A stretch of DNA of 64,000 nucleotides. Origin: Larus michahellis. Taxonomy: Eukaryota; Chordata; Aves; Charadriiformes; Laridae. Position numbers and translations under genes: made by a program. The stretch is from NCBI RefSeq assembly GCF_964199755.1, contig NC_133906.1, forward strand, positions 10,478,001 through 10,542,000. Reading direction: 5' to 3'. Below, in pieces: positions 12,501-27,727 of this stretch (positions are counted from its first letter, which is position 1; each line of letters opens with the position of its first letter). The notes under the pieces were generated by a model. That model made no database searches, had not been told where the DNA came from, and was given only the letters and a program-made list of their open reading frames with translations.

Positions 12501-15500
12501 CCCATGTCACCTCTGAAATTCGGCTTTTGTACCCTTTTTGTTGTCTGTAGCTGTTTACCTGGCCAGGCATCAAATACAAATCCAGTTCAGACTGTGACTT
12601 CTATAGCAAAATTAGGATGAGAATCCAAAAGATTGCAGAGCCTCCTGAAATAATACCTAAATGCCTACGTGCAACTTTGTCTTCTGGTCCACCGGAAAGC
12701 CTAGTAGAAGCTTCTTGGGAGTGCTGGAGTGCCTCCTTGGAGTTTTAGGCTTTGTTTCTTCAAATGGGAGGAAAGGGAGAACTTGCTACTCAGACTGTGT
12801 GTGCAAACACCCTGTATTTCCCCAAAGAACGCGACTATTTAGGAAGATGTCTTGTAGAAATCCAGTCAAGATTCCCTAAGTAAATCATTTGACAATGTAG
12901 CTCTGGCATTTTTGTATGCGAAAACTCGTATTTGTGGTAGGACAGACAAGGATGGGACATTCTTCCTTTGATTTTTTTTAGCTCACCAAAGAATCTTGAT
13001 TCCTAAGGAAAAACAACATCAAATAAGATAAATGCCTTTATTGAAAAAATGGAAAACGTTTAACTAATTTTTTCCTCTCCCAAAGGAGTAGATCTTCTGC
13101 AAAATGATGTAATACTATGAGACTATGGCATTTCCTCCCATTTATTTTCTATGTGCACAACTGAGACTTAAAAAACCCAAACCAAACCCATACATCTACA
13201 TTTTAACTGTCCCTTTGTGGTAAGCATGTTGTGTACCCGTTCAAACTGTGTATTACTTACAAAATTAAACCTTGAGGGAAGTGGAAGGGTGGGAAGAGGG
13301 GGCTGGGGAGTGTGTAAGGACTGACAGAGGCTTGCAGATACAGGTTCTGGCCTAGCTGATGCTGCAAAAATGAAATTGCTTTTTTATTACGGAAACCTAT
13401 AGGAAAGGGAGGAAAAAAACACATTTCTTCTTAATACTGCATTCAGCCTGCTATCTCACTTTTCTAACCTGTGTGAGGAAGACTCTAACCAGTGTAATTT
13501 TTCTAATGGATGCCTTTTACTGTCTTCTGCGGTTAAAAATAGCACGTAAGAAGTATTAAATAAATAAATAAGCTTGTGGGATGGGCTTAGCACTTATCTA
13601 TCTTGGGTGCCTCTGTGGGATGTATTTAAAAATAGAAATAATGTTATCACCAATTTATACTTTTTTTTCCTGATGTCTTAAAGTAGCACATCCTCAGTAT
13701 TTTATTAATGAGTCTATTTAAATTTAATGAAGAACAGTTTTACATACTTCTCAGCTATCAAAAAGGAAATGTTGGAGTGTGTAGTATTTTATTAGGGTCT
13801 GCACCAGATGTTAGTGTTGAGTTGAACTTGTCCTGAAAGTAGTTAATATTAATTGGAATCTGTTTGAGGTTAAGTGAAGTTTTTAAATTTCAGGATGGAC
13901 GCTTAATCTGCTGTAGCATAGTTACCAGTATATTGGATTTAACTCTTTTAATGCTGTTTGGACGATAAAAGGGCCTCTCTGTCAAGCAGTGGCTTTGTGC
14001 TCGGGAGCAGTCAACTTCTCTGTGCCCTAAAATACAGCCCCCGTAGCTTGCAGCATGCCTTTCCAGTGAGCAGTCTTGCAGCGCTGGCTCTTTGTGCGCA
14101 AGCAGAACTGTCACATTTGCTGTGTGTAACACTTGAGATCATGGGAAGTGGGGATGTGAGTATTTAACTTCAATGCTGGAGAAAAGGAGGTGAAATTAAT
14201 GAAATGTTCTTGCTGTGAATAGAGCATTTTCTTCCCCTTTGGGTGAAATTTTCAACAGAAAAACATAGAAAAAACCCTAAGTCAACAGCAGTGGTATAGA
14301 GGAAAGAATGCTTCAACTCTGCTGTATACCCCACTCCAGTCCAAACACAAATTCCTAATTCCAGCAAAACCCTTTTTTCCGTATTGAGCTGTAACCGCGC
14401 CTCATGCTGTGATATTTGCTGCCTTCAGGGCCGACGTTTCCCTGCGCTAGAGAGCAGCTTTTAATGGCTGTGCCTGCAGCGCCGCGTCCCTCCGTGCGCG
14501 GCCTCCCCTTTGTGCGCGCAGGGCTTTCGGAGGCTGTTGCTGTCGGAAAGGACACGGTACATCACTCCATCTACCTGCCGTCCCTCGGTGCTCAGCAGTT
14601 TCTCCGTGCAGCTCTGTGGTTCAGTAGACCATCAGGATGCACGTGCTCCTTACGGAGCAGGCTGGGGTTTGTTTTTCTTTAGTACTTCTCCAGTACTGTG
14701 TGAGCACTTACTAGTTGTGCTCAAGACGTTTACCCTCTGCTCTGTTGAAAACTCTTTTTTGTTTGTAAATGAAGGGTTTCACGCTGTTGCTCAAGACCTT
14801 GGGAGCGCAAGGGGAAGGGGAGAGAATGCACTAGCTGAAGCTGATGGAACGGTGTGATCGGGATAATCGGGAGAGCAGCCCACAGCACGGGTGCGTTTGG
14901 CAAGGTGTCAGGGCTGCTCTTAGCATTGATTGCATTCCTCGTGCAAGAAGTCCTGAGGAGGTATTTATACTGCATAGGTAAATCACTGGGAGCATTGGAA
15001 GACTTCTGCTCCCTGCTGCAGCTGGTATTTCACCTTCTCTCCTTGATCTCAAAGTAAATCAGAAGAGTTATTGAAGCTTTTTTGGAAACGAAAGCTGTGT
15101 CTGTGCTCAGAAGCGTTGGACGGGCACACGGGTTATTGATGGTGGGCATCAGTGTGCTTTATTGCTGCCTGGCGCTAATGGACTGTTCTTACGTTACCTT
15201 TATTAGGATGGTGGTTTATTAACTTTGTTCAGTGGATGGTGTTACCCGGTTTCCATCCTTCCTGAGATTATTCTGATATTTGGGGAAATTTCAGGCTGAC
15301 GCATTTTGCCTTACTCTAACTTCTCTTCTGCCACAGTTTTATGAAAAGTTTACACAGCAACGTCACGCTGGTGCAAGAAATACAGGATTTGCCTAAAGCG
15401 GTTGTCCCCAGTGTTTGAGACTGGATGGACAACACAGTCTGTACTGGCGGTAGAGGCAAACCATAGGCAAAATACCACTTTCTTCTTCCTTGCGGGGCTG

Positions 15501-18500
15501 AGGAATACGATAATGATGGGAAAGATGAGCAGTAGATGCCATCGATTCGTGTTAGTCATCCCAACCAGCCTCATCCTTGCTTTAAGGAGAGGGGAGGGTG
15601 TGCAGATCCTCAAGTGCCAGAGTCCTTTTAAGGCTGTATCAGCCATTAGTGTCTGTGCTGCTTCATATTAATTTAATAAAAAGTATCATATATCACAGGT
15701 GTATAAACTGGTTGGTATTAAAGCCAGATCCTATATCAGAAGAGAGTTTCTTTATAGCATCCAGGAGTGAAATTGGACTCTTTTTTTCCGAAGTCAAGTA
15801 GAAGCGTGGTCTCTACTTCAAATGATTAGGTATGAATTTTATTCTTTTGCAGACTTTGTGCATCACCTTTTAGAAAATACATCTGCTGTGGTGTTTTTAC
15901 CTATTAAATGGGAATATCTGCCAAACTCTTGGCTGTTTTGTGAGTGTTAAGGCTTCTCATGTCACATGCCTGACCTTTATTAACATCCGAGAGGTGCTGC
16001 ATGTGAATGCCAGTGGTGGGATGCCACTGTAAATGAGCTTTCTGCAGCGGGCCCTGGGCATCCATCTCATCTACTGATTTTCCAGGCTCCCACAACAGTA
16101 ATCACTAAAAGGGAGCTGCCGGCCATAAATGGGAAAGGAAGCAGTGCAAGGTAGTCTCAGGCTCTCAGGAGTTAGGCTTTAAACCTGTACAATAATTCGG
16201 AAATACCTACAACAAAATTATGTAGTAGATATTTAACACTGACCGTTTAATGTATGTCTCACTTAAAATAAGTAGCTCCAGAAAGGGAACTCTGTAACTT
16301 TTGCAGTGTGATGGCTGTATTGGACTTAACTGTTGTATTGATGAATCTGTGGTTGAGAGAATCTGTACCGTAAATTTCGCCCTGACAGTCGTTAGTGTTT
16401 TAAATGGAATCTGCTTCTGTAAATTGCTGCCTGTTAAGGCGCAAGATCCGTGTGTTTTTCTCCCACTGTTGTCTGCAAGCTGCTGTATCCACTGCTGAGG
16501 CTTTGCGAGGGGCTTAAGGCTGTAGGAATTGCTTTCTCAGTAGCTCATTTGTCTGAAGAGGCTTTTTAATTGTCATTGGCGAAATATTTTTTTCTGTAAT
16601 GTATTACGTTGTCTGCACACATGAAACATTGTTGAACAATGTGGTTTTGTATGTGGATACAGAATGCTCGGTCAGGTTTTTCTGACGCCTCTTTAAAACG
16701 GTAGTGAATGGTATTTTGGTGACTCTGTCTAATTTTAGATTTCAGCAGAGTTATGAAAGCTTTGGGAGGTCCGACTATCAAAGCGTATCTCTCAATATGA
16801 TCAGCAGTAGTACTGAGACGAGCATGCAGGCTGTAAAAGTTAAGGAAACCCCAAAATCTTTCTGTAGTGAATATCATAAAATTTACAGTTGAGGCTACTA
16901 GTTTTTTGCTTTTTGGTTTGGGTTGGGTTTTTGTGTACACTAAACTCTGCCCAGCAGAAAGCAGTTCTTAGTGTGAGGGGAGGTTTTTCCGTTTTGTTTT
17001 TACCTCAATTAAACAAATACCAAAAACAAGAGATTAAAACCCCCAAATTGCAGGTGCCTTGGAAGGAGCTGGGCTAGCCGCTGTTAGCGCTGAGGATGCG
17101 AGTCTGCATTAGGAGGGTGCTTGTACTTTGGTTTTTCTTCTACACATCAGTGTCTATTTTTAAAAGTAGCTGACATCAAGTTCCCTCCGTAGGTTTATCT
17201 TTGCTAAAATGGTTAGTGAGTACATTGAGTCTAGCTTTTACAAGACTGCACCCAAACTGTTTTGGTACCTTCCTGCCGCCGCGTGTGCACAGCACTGGTA
17301 GATGCTCTGGAGAAGGGCTGCCTGCTCAGGGGAGAGCTGCCGTCCCAGTGTCGGTGGTGCCTCTCGTGTTTGGGCTGCTCCAGTTGTCGCAGTCTCATCA
17401 TCTCATGACTCTGAAGCACGGACACGGCGCGAGGACGCAACAAGTGTGAAAAGAAATGCTGCCGTCCAACAGGTTGGGCACCTGCTCTGGGCTCCTGCGA
17501 AGCGGTGGGGGAGACCAACTCATCTTCAAAATCCATTTCATGGAACAACTTTGTATATGCTCCTTCTGCCCTCTTTGTCCTCAGAAAGTACCTCCTGCCG
17601 ACGAGAAATCTCAGAAATGCTCTGGCGGTTTCACTTCTGCTCAGGCACAGTAATTGCTTTTTCTTTAGAAGACTTCATCTAAATTGGGGAGGTTCAACCA
17701 GTGGCCTCCAGGCTGTGTGCTCCCTGCTCACACACCGAACTCAACCGACTTCTCCCCACTTCCCAGTGGCTGCTCCTCCTCCTCGGCTGTCTCTTGCCTC
17801 TGTGCTCCTTGGCATTTTCTCTCTCCGTTGTTGAGCTGGCACGCCTGCAAAGATGCCTTATTGCTCTTGGGAAATGCCTTTTTCCTGGGAGGAACGCGTG
17901 CACGCCGTGCTGGGGAAGGGCAGATGCGCTGTGCCTGCGATGCTGCCCTGCTCCACGAGCAAAGTCCTTATAATTTAGACTCAAAAAATATCCCTTTGCT
18001 CTGCAGTTCTCGCTGTTGAAGACTGGCCAGATACTTAGAAGGTCTAGCAAGTTGTCTAGTAAAATGAAGAGAACTGTTTTATTTTTGCTTTTGATCCATG
18101 TGAAATTAAAGAAGACAAAAGTCAATTATTACAGCAATTACTTCAGCTTTTACTGTCCTTTGGAAAAGGAACTGAGGATTCAAAATGTAGATGCAAACTA
18201 CAAAATGTTTAAATCTTTTCTAAAGCCTTGTTTCACATTCTGTTTTACCACTTTCTGTTGTCATTTGGTTTAACGGCGCTGTCAAGTCCGTAAAGCCTCA
18301 TCACATGACTGTTGCACAATTGGCAGCTTTAGCTGCATTTTTCTTTTTAAACTGGAGCTTCAAGGAGGAGATATTCAGTTTATAAATATGACTGTGAAAA
18401 CAGCTCTTCCTGGCTGAAAATACAGCATGTTATTTCAGTTTCTGGATGCTTAAAGCAGTACATTTGTTTACCTTCACACCGAAAAAGTTCGCAGCATTAA

Positions 18501-21500
18501 TTTATAGACTATAGTGCAGTAGAAACACCTTCTTTCACAGTAACCACTTCAGAGCTGGGAGTTGAAAGCTTTGGAGAAACCTTTGATTTGGTTTTTATGC
18601 TTCAGTGGCGTTGTGAATGCTTATGCTCTTGAGTACTTTCCCCATTTCCCTTTTGAAAGCCTTCTGGGGGAGAGGAGCAGGGAGTTAATGCGAATAACCC
18701 CATCCTGCATTGACCTGGAGTCTCACAGCCAGTTGGGTTTGCTCTTCAGTGGGGTTTTGTCTTGTCTTCGCTCTGGTTTTTACTTCGAAAGGACCCGTGC
18801 AAAGCAGAGTGTTACTGTGAAGCTGCCTGTGAAGCACAAAATATACTGAAGAAGATAAACCCTTGTTTTTTTGTGTAGTCGTGTAAAAGATTGCTTTCCT
18901 AAGCAGCAAAGCTAGCTGCTGCTGATTTCTTTCATTTGATATAATTTCGTGGATTGTTTTTGCTCGAGTCGGAGGAGGGATGCAGGGGAGCAGGGAGGCA
19001 ATGTGTACAGCAGGATGGGGGAAGTACTGAGAACTGAGGACTTCGGTGGGGGTGTTCAGCGTTTCTTTCAGGTATGAGAGGCAGCACAGAAGAAGGCAGA
19101 ATGCATATTCTCAGTCTGGGAGAGCAGTGGTAGAGTAGAGTTGCCATCCCAATGCTGGCTGGGGGCCGTGGACCCTGAACACTTGAAGCTGCGGAGCAAG
19201 CCTGAGCAGGTTGCCTGCTTCCCTTTATACAACCTCCTTGTTCCCCCTCCCCATTGCTGGGGCCGCAGGATGCTGAGCAGGGGCAGTGTACATTTTTGCA
19301 TTTAAAGTGCTCTTTGCCCCAATGTTGGGTTGCTTTTGACATTCATCAGTTTCTCCATCCGGTCTATAAGACAGCTGCAAGCACCTATAGCAGGGAGATT
19401 CAATGGGTATTGCAACAGCAGGAATGAGTGGGAGCTGGGCAACTGCTAGGATGCTTTTCGTGCTCAGAAAAACATCTATGCATCCACAGCCTCGGCAGCG
19501 GTGGGATGGGACCATTTATGAAGGGCCTTTACTTTCACAGCCGGTGGCTTGCATGCATTTTAGAAAGAGAAGGTTGTAAAACGGCAGTGATTTTAAAATG
19601 CAATGCACTGCAGAGGAACCCTCATCTACCGCGTAATAAAATGATTCTTAACAGCACCATCAAAGGGGTTATTCATTTTCATCCTCTGCTGGAGAGTTGT
19701 GGGCTGGGTGTGACTCCAGGTTTCTGAAGAGCACTGGGGTGTAGCCCCTGCGCCCTGGGAGTTCTGTGCTCCGCTGTGATGCGGTTAGAAGAAGTGAGAG
19801 GTAGAAATGCTTGGAGAGTCGTCCATCGCTAGGCGGTCACCATGCAGCTTGTGGCTGAATGAAAACCGTATGTTTGTATGGTATTTTTCATTAGAAGTGC
19901 TCCTTGTGGGAGTGAGCCATTCAAGAGATCCCCTAACTGAAAATTAGAGAAATGCCAATAAATTCTTTTGTAATTGGTGAATTCTATGTGAGAAGGCTGT
20001 GTCTGCGGCGCCTACCAGGTGGTGCTCCACAGTGTTGGTGTTTCTCTTGTTCTCAAGGAAGCAAATAACAGCCGGGCTAACGTTTGGCCAATATTCCTGT
20101 TCTTTCTGCATTGCAACCGCTGTGCATAGCGTGTGGTGGAAAGCTGAGCACAGAGATGTCTGAGTGGAGAAGGAGGAGAAATTACAATAGCTAATCAATG
20201 AGGCAATTGAAGATAATCGTTGGAATTGGGTTAGCGTATCACTACTGGAGGTACTGTTATTCTAATGGCGCACCCCTGTCTGTTATTTTAATTTTGTTTG
20301 ATTTCCAGATCATTATGCGGGATCTCTTACTCTTTCCTCCCATTTGCTTTAAGCTAAGATGCTTGGGCCAGTACCCAGACACGGGTGAGTGAGTACATGT
20401 ATTCACGATGTAAAATGCACCTTGTGCTGCTTTAAAGCAAAGAGCTACCGTGGAAGATAGTGATAAGACCCATCTCTTTTTGGGAATTACTTTAATTTCC
20501 TTACCATAGCCGCCTTTAGCGCCTGCGGCACCGTGACGTGTGTGATTCTGCAGCTGCTGTTGGGTGTTTTCCGCAGGAATGGTACAAGCTCTCTCTGCCG
20601 TCCCGCGTGGAGCGTGTTGGTGCTAGTGAAGGACACATTAACGCTGTTGTGCTTCACCAGACTCCTCCTAACCTTGAAACAGAGTCTGTTTTCTCAAAAG
20701 CCTCTCCAGTCCAGAGCTACAATTAAGATGATGCTTTCCGTCATTTCTTCTGTGGTTAATATTTATAAATAGGCGCACAACATCCTTTCTGAGGGATGCT
20801 GGATTTCCATGTTTTCTTCAAATGCAGCATTGAATCACATCATCAAGATATATAGCAGTTGTGGATGGCTGAAATATTTATATATCTAAGTGCAGGTTAG
20901 AAACTATCAACCCTTCAAATAAAAACCCACTTATGGCTACATCCTACAGTTGTTTTCCTTAAATATTTTTAACTTCTCTTGTTTTTTGAAAGGTATTTTG
21001 AGGAGCTTTGTCAACATAATTGCTTGGACTCTTCTCAAGTCTCTTCCCCTGGTAGCATATGCCCGTCTGTTTCCTGTCTTTGGTTTCGGTTTGCCTTTTC
21101 TGGTGTGGTGAGGATGATTGTACAACACTGTTTTCAGAACTGCATGGGGTTTTTTTAAACCATTAATGCGTGACCAGGAAAGCACAGCTAACTCTTTTAA
21201 GGGAAAAAAACCCAAAACAAACCAACCCAAACAAACCAAGACTGACTCTACGTGATGGCCATTAAATGCTCAAAATAGATGTGGACTCATGACAAAAGGA
21301 GGTCTCAAATTCTTCATATAAGAAGCTGCAAACTGCTTGTTAATCTACATGTTGCAGATCTTCCAGAGAGGAATTATGTGTGCTTTAAGTGAATTATATT
21401 CCTCTGGTATCTGATAGTGGTCAGGACATGAAGTCTAGTTTATTAGATACTCCACAGAAGTGGACGTTTACTCCATCACTGGCTGCTTACAGCGGTTAAA

Positions 21501-23716
21501 CTGGGTATCTCCTTCATCTGCCTTTCTGTCTGCTAGTAAAATGAGAAAAAGAAATATGAAGTGTTTAAAATGCATTCCTCATTGAAAACTTCAGTGTGAG
21601 CCAATGAGAGCCCCCTGGATGCTGCCTTCTATGTGAAAAGGTGACCTTCAGAGGTGGTAATGCTTGCTTCTGTGATTGACACAGAGCATTTTGCCCTAAA
21701 ATTGGTGTTCCTGAAGGAACTGGTGTCCTTCAAAGGGCCCGAGTTTGATAAACGAGGGTCTCAGCCAGGCCTTGAGTGTCTCGCTTGCTCCTTGCCTATG
21801 GATTCGTCCTGCTCCTCCTCCACGGTCCCTAGTTGACAGTGACTAGGACATTTGTCATCTTTCTGTGTTTTGGCTTCAGGTATTTAAATAATAGGAAGAT
21901 GGTAATTTTTCTACAAGACCGAGGCAAGATAGTCATGATCAGAAGTGTCTAGTGGCAGGAGAAGGCTTCTCCCTAGGGCAACTTTTTAGGGCCAGGGAAT
22001 GGCCGTGGAAGGTCCCGCCTGGGCAGTACTCTCTAGCCTGGTAGTGAGCCAAAAGGAGGTATTTTAAGCACTTTTAAATCTTCCACAACCTCGTTTGGTA
22101 GATACCTTGGGACTGGAATGGCAACTTCAAGTCATTACAGGGCTTAAGAGACTGTGTTACTTAGAGATTTTCCTTGGGAAATGGAGGAGAAAACTGAATG
22201 TCTTCAGCACTTAGCAGGCTGGTGAGGGTGTATTGGAGTACGACAAAAGCATCGGATAGATGGATAGATACCAGCTTCATCTGGTGAAATACAGTTTTGC
22301 CAGTAAGGGGAAAAAATACTAATTTCTAAGAAACTTTATTTTTTTCCTTAGCACTAGTGTGCCTTGTGATAGCTTAAAAGGGTTAAAACAATAAGAGACT
22401 TCTAAATTGTAACTTGAAAGAGGCTGAGTTTGTTGAGACCTAGAGCTGGTCGTTGCTTTTTGCTGGCGATTATCACTGAGAAGTGGAACAGGCTTTGCTT
22501 TTTTGTTGTCACGCTTCTGATCCGAATGCAGAGCCTAGCACCGAGCAAGCACAAGCCATGTGTGGTTCATAGCCTTGGTGCAAAGAAAACTTGCAGCAAA
22601 ATAAAGTGTGTGTTTCCATGCGTGCTTGGACTACTGGTTATTATACAGAAATAACGAAAACTCAGAGCTGCCTTTATTTGTTCTGTAGCAATCAAGCGGG
22701 TGTTTTGTAGAAGGTTGTAGCTGCAGCAAGGCCTTGAATTTTTAACCTGTCTGGGCTCTCACGGTCTGTGGAAATCCCCAAAGCCTCTTCTGGGCACGTG
22801 TTTAGTGTGCGATGCAGCTCTAAAATGCAATCTTCTATGTTTATGCTTAATCAATACATTTTTTTCTCTTTTATTTTAAATAAGGTAACCCTGAAGGAAC
22901 AGCATCTTGGAGGTGCAGAGCACATTACATGGGATAAAGCGACGCTACAGCCTTCTGTTGCTTCAGATCTCTCCTGGAGCCTTCTTTAATCCCCTCCGCC
23001 CCCACTTTTTTAAACAGCCTTGTGTCGTAGTTTTATTTTAGGATGTAAGTGCTAATGTGGGATTGTGTCAGTTTGCCTGACCTCCCTGGAGCCTTTAATG
23101 TTTTTGCTGGTTATCCGTGGAGACTGAGCGTGGAAATGAATGACAGCCATGCTCATTAAGAGGTCTTTGAGTGTCAACACAGGGATACAGGCAGGTTTGG
23201 GAGCAGTAAGAAAAAAATGGTACAGGGCAAATTTTTGACCAGGTCATTCTGTGTTTTCTTTTCACCCCCTGTTGCATATAGGTAGGTTAAGGGGAGAGCT
23301 GTTGTTTAGTCTTAGAAAGTAGTTTTCCACACCCTTTTCTCCTTGCAAACTGATGTGGGACTTCTCTGCACTCCATGAAAGCCGGTATTTCCTTTTGTGT
23401 TTGGTCTAAGGTGTTGTCACAGCTGCTCTGTTGGCTGAAGCTATAATAAGTGCTATCTCAAGCCGAATTTCCATCTATATCCACTTCAAGCTCAGATTAA
23501 ACTCAGTCTCAAATATCATTTTGCTGCCCAGAGAGGAGGCATTGTGGTGGGCAGGGGGTTGTTTGAAGGTTAAGCGCACTGATGCTGGTTGTACAATGGA
23601 GATGGAGAAGCTCAAATTGCTGCGGTCACTAGTTGCTAATGGAACCTCCCTGCATAGGGCAGGACTTAGTGTGGTCAGACTCTGCCTTCTCCACTTGAGA
23701 AGCAAAAGGACGTGAG

Positions 23717-23760
23717 TGGGGTTTTTTGGGTTTTTTTGGGTTTTTTTGTTTTTTTTTGAG
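23717..23760 (+). repeat. G3T7 low-complexity repeat
   Basis: Units of GGG followed by six or seven T residues repeat with a ten-base period before grading into poly-T. The tract is intronic in UBTD2. Confidence 0.75.
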
Positions 23761-26435
23761 GTGGCTACAAGAGTCAGTCCAAGGTAGAACAATCAGTTAA
23801 GGACAAGTGGATTGTACTTAATGAGATTAGTCTAAAGCAAAGGTAAAGTTATCTTTGGAAAGGAGTGCAGCAGGCTCTGGCTTATTTGTCGGATGATGTA
23901 GTGGCCCGCGTTGATGACTAGTGTCCTGCTGATCATAGCTAAAGGAAAATCCTCTTAAAGGTAAATGCAAATAGCTTAGCAGTTACCTTGTCTTCCAGAA
24001 GTAACTGGAAATAGCAAAGTAGTTTGTCATGTTAGGAAAGTGAGACTGAATAGTTATGTTTCTTATATGGTTATTATGCGAGCAGTGCTCCTGTAATGGA
24101 CTAGGAGTCTAGTTTAGGATTAACAGAACTTCTGCAAACAAATGGCATCTTCTCTTTTCCTGTTTTGTGAAAGAGTAAAGCGTTTGTACCTCTAGAGCCA
24201 GTATGCTATGGTTTCTGGGGGCCTTTCTGCAACATCATAGTCAAACCTCCATGACTTCTGCATCAGGAGACTGATACAAGTCTCTTTTAGGAGAGTAGAG
24301 GAAAAGCTTTTTAGACCTCCAAAGAAAGCAAAAACTGATTAAGTCTTTGTGGTTGGCAAGAAAAAGGAAAATCTCTATTAGTTCCATAAAACGCTGTTGT
24401 TAACCTCCCATTTGGTTTACCATTTTAACCATGTTAGTCGTAGGATTTCGGATGCTGAGTGCTAGGTATTCACTCTTGCTTCACGGGAACAGCAGAGTGG
24501 TTAAAAATTCAGTGGTGGTAAAAGCAGTGACAACTTCTGTAAATCCGAGTTCGGCTCCGGTGCGTCCTCGCGCTGAACAGGTGACCTGGTCACTTTAAAC
24601 GTTGCCAAGTTTGCTGTCTGTGCAGGGCTATGATGCAGGCTCGGATGACTGTGATACTGGGCTTGCTTTTATTTCTCCCAATCCCCCCGCCCCCTTTAGG
24701 AAGGTGGATAATGGAGAACAGCAAATGTAAATGAAGAGGGTATACACAGAAGCTCTTTTAACAACCAGATTTTCTTTATTTAATTTTTATCTAAGAAGCC
24801 TGTCTAGACAGGCATCTATTTTAATGACATGCAAAGCAGAATAGTACATGAATACTTAATTAGTAAAAAGACTTGTCATCTTTGAACCCTGATGTAATGT
24901 TTCTTGGAAGCTGTTACCTTCTTGCAGCATTAGATCCAAGTTTTACAGAGTGATACAGAAGTGGCAGTACATATGGTATTGCTAACATGACAACTGCCGA
25001 GCGTTAGTACATAATTGACTTTCTCTATCAAACTTGATTTGAATAAAGAATGATGCGCTGGTGAATCGGTCTGTTCTGAGTTTGTATCGTGGCAAAAGCC
25101 TGCAAGGAAGGCCGTGGGGAAACGTGTCATAAAGGATGCTGTGACTGGTTAACCAGCCTCTGAACCCACAGTTGTGGTTAAAATTCACCATCTTCTTGCA
25201 TTGTTTAGTTCATAGTTGTTATTCAGAGTCCTGGTCCAGTAACAGGCAGTCCTTAGCCATGTTGTGGGTTACAGGTGGGTGCCAGCCCTGTGGCTGTCTT
25301 AGTTGTCTGCCACAGCCAGAGGAGATGAAAAGCCAATGAACTGCACAGTCTTGTAGGTATTTGTGCTCTAGTAAAACCGTATTAAGGAAGAATTAGCTCT
25401 GTTCTCTAAGTTACACGGCTGTCAAGCCTTGAGCTTTCTGGCGTAGGTCCCCTCTTTCTCTGGCAGACAAGCACGGTGGGGCTGCAGATCCCGGTTCTGA
25501 CAGGATTGACACTGCTGCTGTTGGCGTCAGTGAGGATTTTTAACAGAAATTTTGAGGGTGTTGGTTCATGATCCTGAGCCCCTCTTTCCCACAAGCAGTC
25601 TCCTTCCCAAATCGTTCTCTGTCCCCACCGTCCCTCCTCCCATGGCAGCTAATCCCTCTCTTCTCCCTGCCTTGCTCTCCCCCTCCAGCACAGCGGGGAC
25701 ACTGAGGGATGCACGACTACTAACTGCCGCCAAAATTTGAAGAAAAGTGGCTTGCTTATCCAGTGCAGAAATTTCTGTCTTTCAGAAGACTGTGTTAATC
25801 TTAGTTATCTTTCACCTTCAGCCTAGATAATTAGTGCTAATGAATTAATTGATGCTGTTGCTCTGATATGGTAAAGGGAGCGGATCAGCGTGCCCAGCGA
25901 TGCACCTTGCATATCTGCACCAAAATACCCCCCCCCTGCTCCTTCTCCCCAAAATCCACCCCAAAACAAAAGGTTTCTGACAAACGTAGGTAGCACTGGC
26001 ATGCGGGCAGATTGGCTTTCACTTACAACACGTGGACAGACATAGCTCAGACTGGGTGACAATGGCATGTCCCTCTTAGCCAGCAGATTACTGAGAAGGA
26101 GCTGCACAAACCCCTTGTCTCGCTTCGCTGTTCGGCTGCTTCTCGGTTTCTTTGGCTTCGCTCCCTGCAGAACTGCTGCCCTCTGGGCTCTGTAGGTACC
26201 GGGCGCTGCCCATTCGGTGATAGCGGTTTGGGTTTTCCTCCCCTGTGCCAGCCTGCAGGCGTGAGCTGCAAAACTGGTTTTAAGAATGCTTTGCTCGGGA
26301 GATTGCCAGATTGGTTCAGAAACCTGCCCCGCACTAAGGTGAAGTGTGCTTAGTTTGAAGCAGGGTGACTTAGATACACAAGGAGGATCTTTGGCTAGAT
26401 ACTCTTTAAAGTTTTATTACAGCAAAAGCAGCTAG

Positions 26436-26560
26436 TTGGGATCATTCAGGTTGGAATGGACTTCCAAGAGTTTCCGTAGTCCAACCCTCTGCTGCAAGCA
26501 AGTTATTGCCTTGCAGAGCCTTTTCAAACAGCTGAATGTATGTTATTTTATCAGCAATCT
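26436..26560 (-). mobile_element. CR1-like 3' fragment in UBTD2 intron 2
   Basis: The + strand reads GATCATTCAGGTTGGAATGG, then GTCCAACCCTCTGCTGCAAG, which resembles the reversed CR1 3' end. Similarity fades to the right, so the boundary is uncertain and it may be an old subfamily. Confidence 0.55.
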
Positions 26561-27685
26561 TGGCGCCTGGGTGAGCTGGGTTTTCTGAAGAACATCCAAG
26601 CAAGGAGATGAGCATGAGCGGTGCAATAGCTGATTCAGTGAACCAGCTACGAGCTGGTTCTCCTGCCAAAGAACAGGCTGGGAGGATTACAAAGGCAGAG
26701 CAGAGTATCTTAATTTTCTCCTTCTTTCCCTTGTTGTAATGCGCAAAGCACAATTCCAGTCTGTCTTGTGCCAGTTGCCGCAAGCGAGAGGGAGCTGGTC
26801 CCTGCTCACCAAGCAGATCCTGAAGCACCAGGGATCTCCTGCTGGCTCTGAGAGTTGTTCTCCTTTGTGGAATTGAGCCAGACTGATAATGTTCCCATAA
26901 TGGAAGAGCTGTTTTTCAGTGAATTTGAAATTAGAATTATTAAATGCTTAATACTTATTATCTACAAAACCCAGTCTTTAAGGAGCTGGAGTAAGTCCTT
27001 TATTATAAAGGGAGGCTGAAGATGAGGGCAGAGCTGTGTTGTGGAAGCAGTAGTGCTGCGGCTTAGGAGATGAGCTTGTACCTTTATAAAGGCTTTGTAC
27101 AGTAGCTTTATGGCAGTTTAAATTTGCATAGCCCATGGAAGTTTAGTGTGGAAGAAGCATGGGAGGGGGCTTATATATGTGGTTTATTATCAAGTGCTTC
27201 ATCCACACCGTTAATGATTATAGCCGCTTTATTGTTCTCTGTACGTGGTGCAAGGCACAGGCTTGCTCGAGTTCTCCCACGCATTGCCCTCCAGAAAATG
27301 GGAGAGCTACAGTTGTTAACTGCAGCATTAAGCCGTTTCAGTCATTATTAAGTTATACAGGGTTTAATGTGAAAGAGCTTTTTTTTTTTTTTTTCTATTA
27401 TCTCCTCCCAGTTTGCGATGGTTGTAGGTGAGCTGGAACAAAGCACTGCGTGTTTTCACTTGTCTCAATCCTGTTCACACACTGAGCAAAGTCACCCTTC
27501 ACCACTTTCGTGTGCCGTTGACGTCAGTACACGGTTTTTTTCTTATAAGATCCTGTGTTTCCCAGCCGTGACCTGGAATCAGCGACTAATAAAGATGAAG
27601 AGATAGTTCAGCTTTTCTGCCTCAGTCATTGCTCTCTAGGAATTTTTGTACTGCAGCACCCAGAAGACGACCCACATGTTTTGTG

Positions 27686-27727
27686 ATGTTCAAACATTAG
27701 TGACCACATGTTCAAACATTAGTGACC
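27686..27727 (+). repeat. 22-bp tandem duplication
   Basis: Two copies of a unit starting ATGTTCAAACATTAGTGACC lie head to tail with a period of 22 bases and no difference over the 20 shared bases. Confidence 0.9.

Noticed and set aside
17694..18125. 143-codon open frame on the - strand in UBTD2 intron 2
   Set aside because: Overlapping frames of similar length exist on the other strand, the translation is low in recognisable motifs, and no splice or promoter context supports it.
26442..26828. 128-codon open frame on the - strand
   Set aside because: Its end overlaps a CR1-like fragment and it resembles no known protein.
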